Source: Sisyra terminalis
Lineage: Eukaryota; Arthropoda; Insecta; Neuroptera; Sisyridae
NCBI GenBank assembly: GCA_958496175.1
Contig: OY292276.1
Location: forward strand, 35,484,449-35,548,448
DNA: 64,000 nucleotides
Direction of reading: 5' to 3'
Each line of letters opens with the position of its first letter. The first letter of the stretch is position 1. The translations under genes and the position numbers were made by a program. Positions 60,718 through 64,000 of this stretch are shown piece by piece. The notes beneath the pieces were generated by a model. It did not search any database. It saw only the letters and a list, made by a program, of their open reading frames with translations, and was not told the origin of the DNA.

Positions 60718-62071
60718 AATAAAGTCAACATTTATATTTAAATTTTAAATTAAATTCCATCAACTAAGTTATTTATTTAAACATTAATTAAAATTTTAAA
60801 CTTTTTTAATTACAATTAAAAAAATTCATATCTTCTCTTTCTATGTTAATTAAATCAAAATTTAAATGTTGATATTAGTGCAATTTTCCAACACTTAATT
60901 ATAGTCAAAATTCAACTTTTACATTTGAATGCCGTGAAACTATTCGAGTGACAATTTGAACTGAAACAATAATTTTGAATAATTTATTAAACATTTGAAA
61001 ATTTAGAGCAAATAATTATCGCAATTTTAATTAAATGAAAATGTCGCAATTATTTTATTGTATTATTTTTCATTTCGTTATAATGTTTATATAGATTCAA
61101 TTAGTGTATAGTCGTATATGAAAAAATGCTGCAAACAGGTTATAATCAAACGATTTTCTCTAGTTTATGAGCCAGCACTAACGACTTAAACTATTCATAT
61201 CAAGGGATGACATACATAAACTGATGAAATGATAATCCCTCAACGGAAACCAAAAGCGCATACATTCCGGGACAAATGGGTAAATTAAATTGGTCATACA
61301 TGGTGAGTTACAACAGATTGCATACCATTAAGGGTTTGAATAGCGTCAGATCTATGAACCGTGTAATAAGTTAAATGCAAATCAAACATAAATTCACCCT
61401 TCTGAAAAAATACCTTTGATGTTGAAAATTATTAAAAAAAATATTCATTTAAGTACAAAAATTCATTTAAATGTACAGTTATCATTCCATTTTCATTCTT
61501 TTTACTAATTAACGTAAATATATGTCACCACATAATTATAGAGGTAAAAATTTATAGTGCCATTAAAATAGCGATGTCGTTAATATTGAAATAAATTCTT
61601 ACCGCGAATAAGAACACAAGTAAAAGAGATTCACGTTAAAATTCTCAAGTGAAGATCAATATCTAGGGCAAAGTGGTATGTGTAACTAATATAGCTATTC
61701 AAATGTATTCAGATTTATTCCAGCAAGTTTATTGTTGGATGATACCAAATATTATTAAAATTATAATAAGAACATCGAAATAAACACTTCGGTGTCAATG
61801 TGACCAAAATAACGTATATAAACACATAAGTTGTCTATTTTTTAAAAATAGATTTTTTGTTTTGTCCTATACTAGTGTGCTCAATATTATAAAAAAATTA
61901 ATTGCCAATCTTTACAATGGTAAATAGCGAATAAATTTCTTTTTCAAATATAGCATGATTTCAATAAGAATATTATAACCAACAGAGTAGAAACAACTAG
62001 CCGCGCATAAAAAATACATTTAAATTGTTCCTGACTCAACAATCAAAAAAGATAAGGAATTCTTAAAAATT

Positions 62072-62407
62072 AAGGTGCATTTTCATGCAATCGCTAGTCG
62101 CTGATTTTAATGAAAAATGTGACCATGTGACTAAAATTTAGCCTTGCGCCAGTTGAAAAAAGGAGCGATAAAGCTAAATTTTGTTTTGCTTTTTTGCCGA
62201 ATTCTATTAGACAATTCATATATGTTATAATCGCCAAACATGCTTTTCTCTTGTAATGCATTTCCAAAAAGAATACATACTCGGTATATTTATTACTCAT
62301 ACGTTGAATGTTTACTAACAAGTATTGATACTTATTACTCGTTATTATATACACATGCCTCTACAAAAAAGTGATTATATCGATACATTGACATCATGAA
62401 AATGCAC
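62072..62407. repeat. Possible small element with 14-bp inverted ends
   Basis: GGTGCATTTTCATG at 62072-62085 is perfectly inverted at 62394-62407. The left flank is TTAA and the right flank AATA, so a TTAA target duplication is not confirmed. No coding capacity. Confidence 0.35.
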
Positions 62408-62584
62408 CAATAGACAGTTAATCATCGAAAAGTGGAAAAAAAAACTTAAATAGCTACAGGAACTAAGAATCAGAACTAAGAAAATCAGAAAATATGCCTA
62501 ACCCCGTTTGATGCACACATGAATAAGATTCGATTATGATGTAATCTATAACTATGATCATTTCCATCACGTCCGATCAACCTT

Positions 62585-62675
62585 TCGATTTCGGTTTCAG
62601 CCTAGTTTCGACAAAAAAAAAGAGTTTCGGCTATCTTCATGCCGAAACTACGACCGAAACTGAATTCATGAGAAG
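62585..62675. repeat. TTTCGG/CCGAAA-rich patch
   Basis: Several TTTCGG-type units in one direction are followed by CCGAAA units in the other, forming an imperfect inverted repeat. No further assignment. Confidence 0.45.
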
Positions 62676-62844
62676 AAAATGTTGCGAAATTTTTGTTGAT
62701 TAACTAATTAGCTTTGCTTTCATACATAGTTTGACCATATATACTTTTTAATGCTACTTTTAATGACTTGGTTGAAAAGTATGAATTTTCCAACTGAACT
62801 TTAAAATTTTCTATTTTCCTAATTCAATTCAAATATCGTATTAT

Positions 62845-62955
62845 TTGCTCTTTTGTCGCTAAATTTTCATTACGGCTCTATTTATTCGCGAATTAAATAA
62901 AAAAACAAATTGGAAAATGCAACGTTGTCAGATATTGATGCTGCTCTTAAGTATG
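62845..62955. mobile_element. Truncated copy of the TCCCTTTTAGAACCG miniature element
   Basis: GTCGCTAAATTTTCATTACG, TATTTATTCGCGAATTAAAT and GAAAATGCAACGTTGTCAGA align with the reverse of 59281-59390 of the full copy. The terminal TCCCTTTTAG is eroded to GCTCTTAAG and the far half is missing. Confidence 0.6.
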
Positions 62956-64000
62956 CATGAGCCGTAAAATTTAAATTGTTTAGAATCAATCAGCTCGATT
63001 TTTTATTTCTCGATAGTTCGTTGCTTACAATACTTTTAATCTTTTTAGTCAATCTCTTTACTATTCATTTTGGCATTTTCATCTAATTCTTGCTAAGTCT
63101 TCAATTGTTAAATTAACAGAAATCGTATAAGAAAATTATTCTTTAATCATTTCTTAGTTCTTAATTCAATTTTTACATTCTATACAATGTCTTGTTTCTA
63201 ATCCACAAATTTTACAGTGTTTAGAATTTAATTTATCAATAGTTTAGAGTTCTATTAAGGAAAATGTGTGTTGAAAATGTGAAAACGTGTGTTTATATTA
63301 CAAACATATGTTGTTTCTTCAATTTTATTTGCATGAATGTATGTGCTGGTAAAAATAAGCGGTAATAATGTTTTGGGTTTAACAGTCTTTTAATTGTCTA
63401 TTAAATTTAAATTTTCGATTGTTGATTAGACACTTTTTTTCACCTATATGACCCAATTGTGAATCTAAACCATCCAAAATTTCACTCAAATACACATAGA
63501 AATTTTTTTGCAGAAGGTGCTTTAGGAAGAGTTCAGTGACAAATACACATAAAGAATAATTGTATATGAGCTACGTATATCCAAAGTGTTGTTAGTCATA
63601 TTGCATTTCGGAGATGTAATAGCTATTATTTAATTAGCTATCGAAAAAACCCACGTACGAGGTATTTTGGTCAGCTTTCTACCGGCATAATAACGAAGAA
63701 TTACTGCACTTTTCTATTAAACGTTAGTTACCAAAGGCGGAAAATGCATATTCAAAATTATGACTTACATCACTGTGCCTTTATGCGGCTCATATATATA
63801 AAGATGCGTCGTGTCATACGTGAAGAAAGTCTAACCTCTATATGGTTTAACAAACATTATATAAGTAAGTTTTCCAGTTTTAAAGAAACGAAAATATACA
63901 AAACTGAGTTACGCAAAACCCAATTAACTAAAAAAAATAAAATGAACTAAACCAATAGTTGGATAGTAATTATTTCGTTGATATCTAGAAAAATTTAGTT

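Larger units (their letters stand above)
55071..64000. other. Region upstream of the first located Shab exon
   Basis: This is probably a Shab 5' intron or upstream flank. It holds a deleted mariner, a Tc1-like relic, miniature elements at 59.3, 59.8 and 62.9 kb, the palindromic repeat near 60.4-60.7 kb and a TTTCGG-rich patch near 62.6 kb. No promoter, CpG-like island or further Shab exon could be recognised. Confidence 0.55.

Overview
The window holds one protein-coding gene: an insect Shab (Kv2-type voltage-gated potassium channel) gene on the minus strand. It fills about 2.7-55.1 kb and is read from high to low coordinates. The very AT-rich DNA, the near-verbatim insect Shab core, the 53- and 56-bp introns beside introns of 10-24 kb, and the load of small DNA transposons and tRNA-derived SINEs all suggest an insect. 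The tiny introns and the close fit to Drosophila Shab make a fly plausible, but this is not proven.

Layout in transcript order. A 5'UTR/first coding exon lies at 55070-54108 (N-terminus and T1 tetramerisation domain). Exon 2 at 43802-43592 encodes S1-S2, and exon 3 at 40448-39816 encodes S3-S6 with the TVGYGD filter. The cytoplasmic tail is then assembled from optional pieces. A short alternative terminal exon lies at 19824-19739 with its own AATAAA. Tail exons lie at 15784-15447 and 12417-12325. A second alternative ending lies at 5110-5036 (...GECIPLRKNTI, matching the remembered end of Drosophila Shab). The long-tail exons lie at 4275-3715, 3658-3469 and 3415-2763. Splice phases agree at every junction. 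Predicted products are about 596, 736 and 1179 residues. Further 5' noncoding exons and the promoter were not found and may lie beyond 64 kb.

The introns and the 9 kb upstream are filled with mobile DNA: a Helitron about 1 kb long with helicase remnants; a deleted DD41D-type mariner 62 bp from the 5'UTR splice acceptor; a deleted Tc1-like element; several hAT-type miniature elements with 8-bp target duplications; a 153/154-bp miniature element present twice with perfect 9-bp target duplications; a run of three foldback elements sharing a GATGTGGCGCCGCC motif; five copies of a tRNA-derived SINE with two different 3' bodies; and a dispersed palindromic repeat whose minus strand carries a decayed hammerhead-ribozyme-like core.

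No true tRNA, rRNA, CRISPR or prokaryotic-type operon is present. The most interesting points are the three alternative Shab C-termini (one with an open frame continuing past its stop), a FFAT-like motif in the long tail, the hammerhead-like repeat and the 9-bp-duplication miniature transposon.
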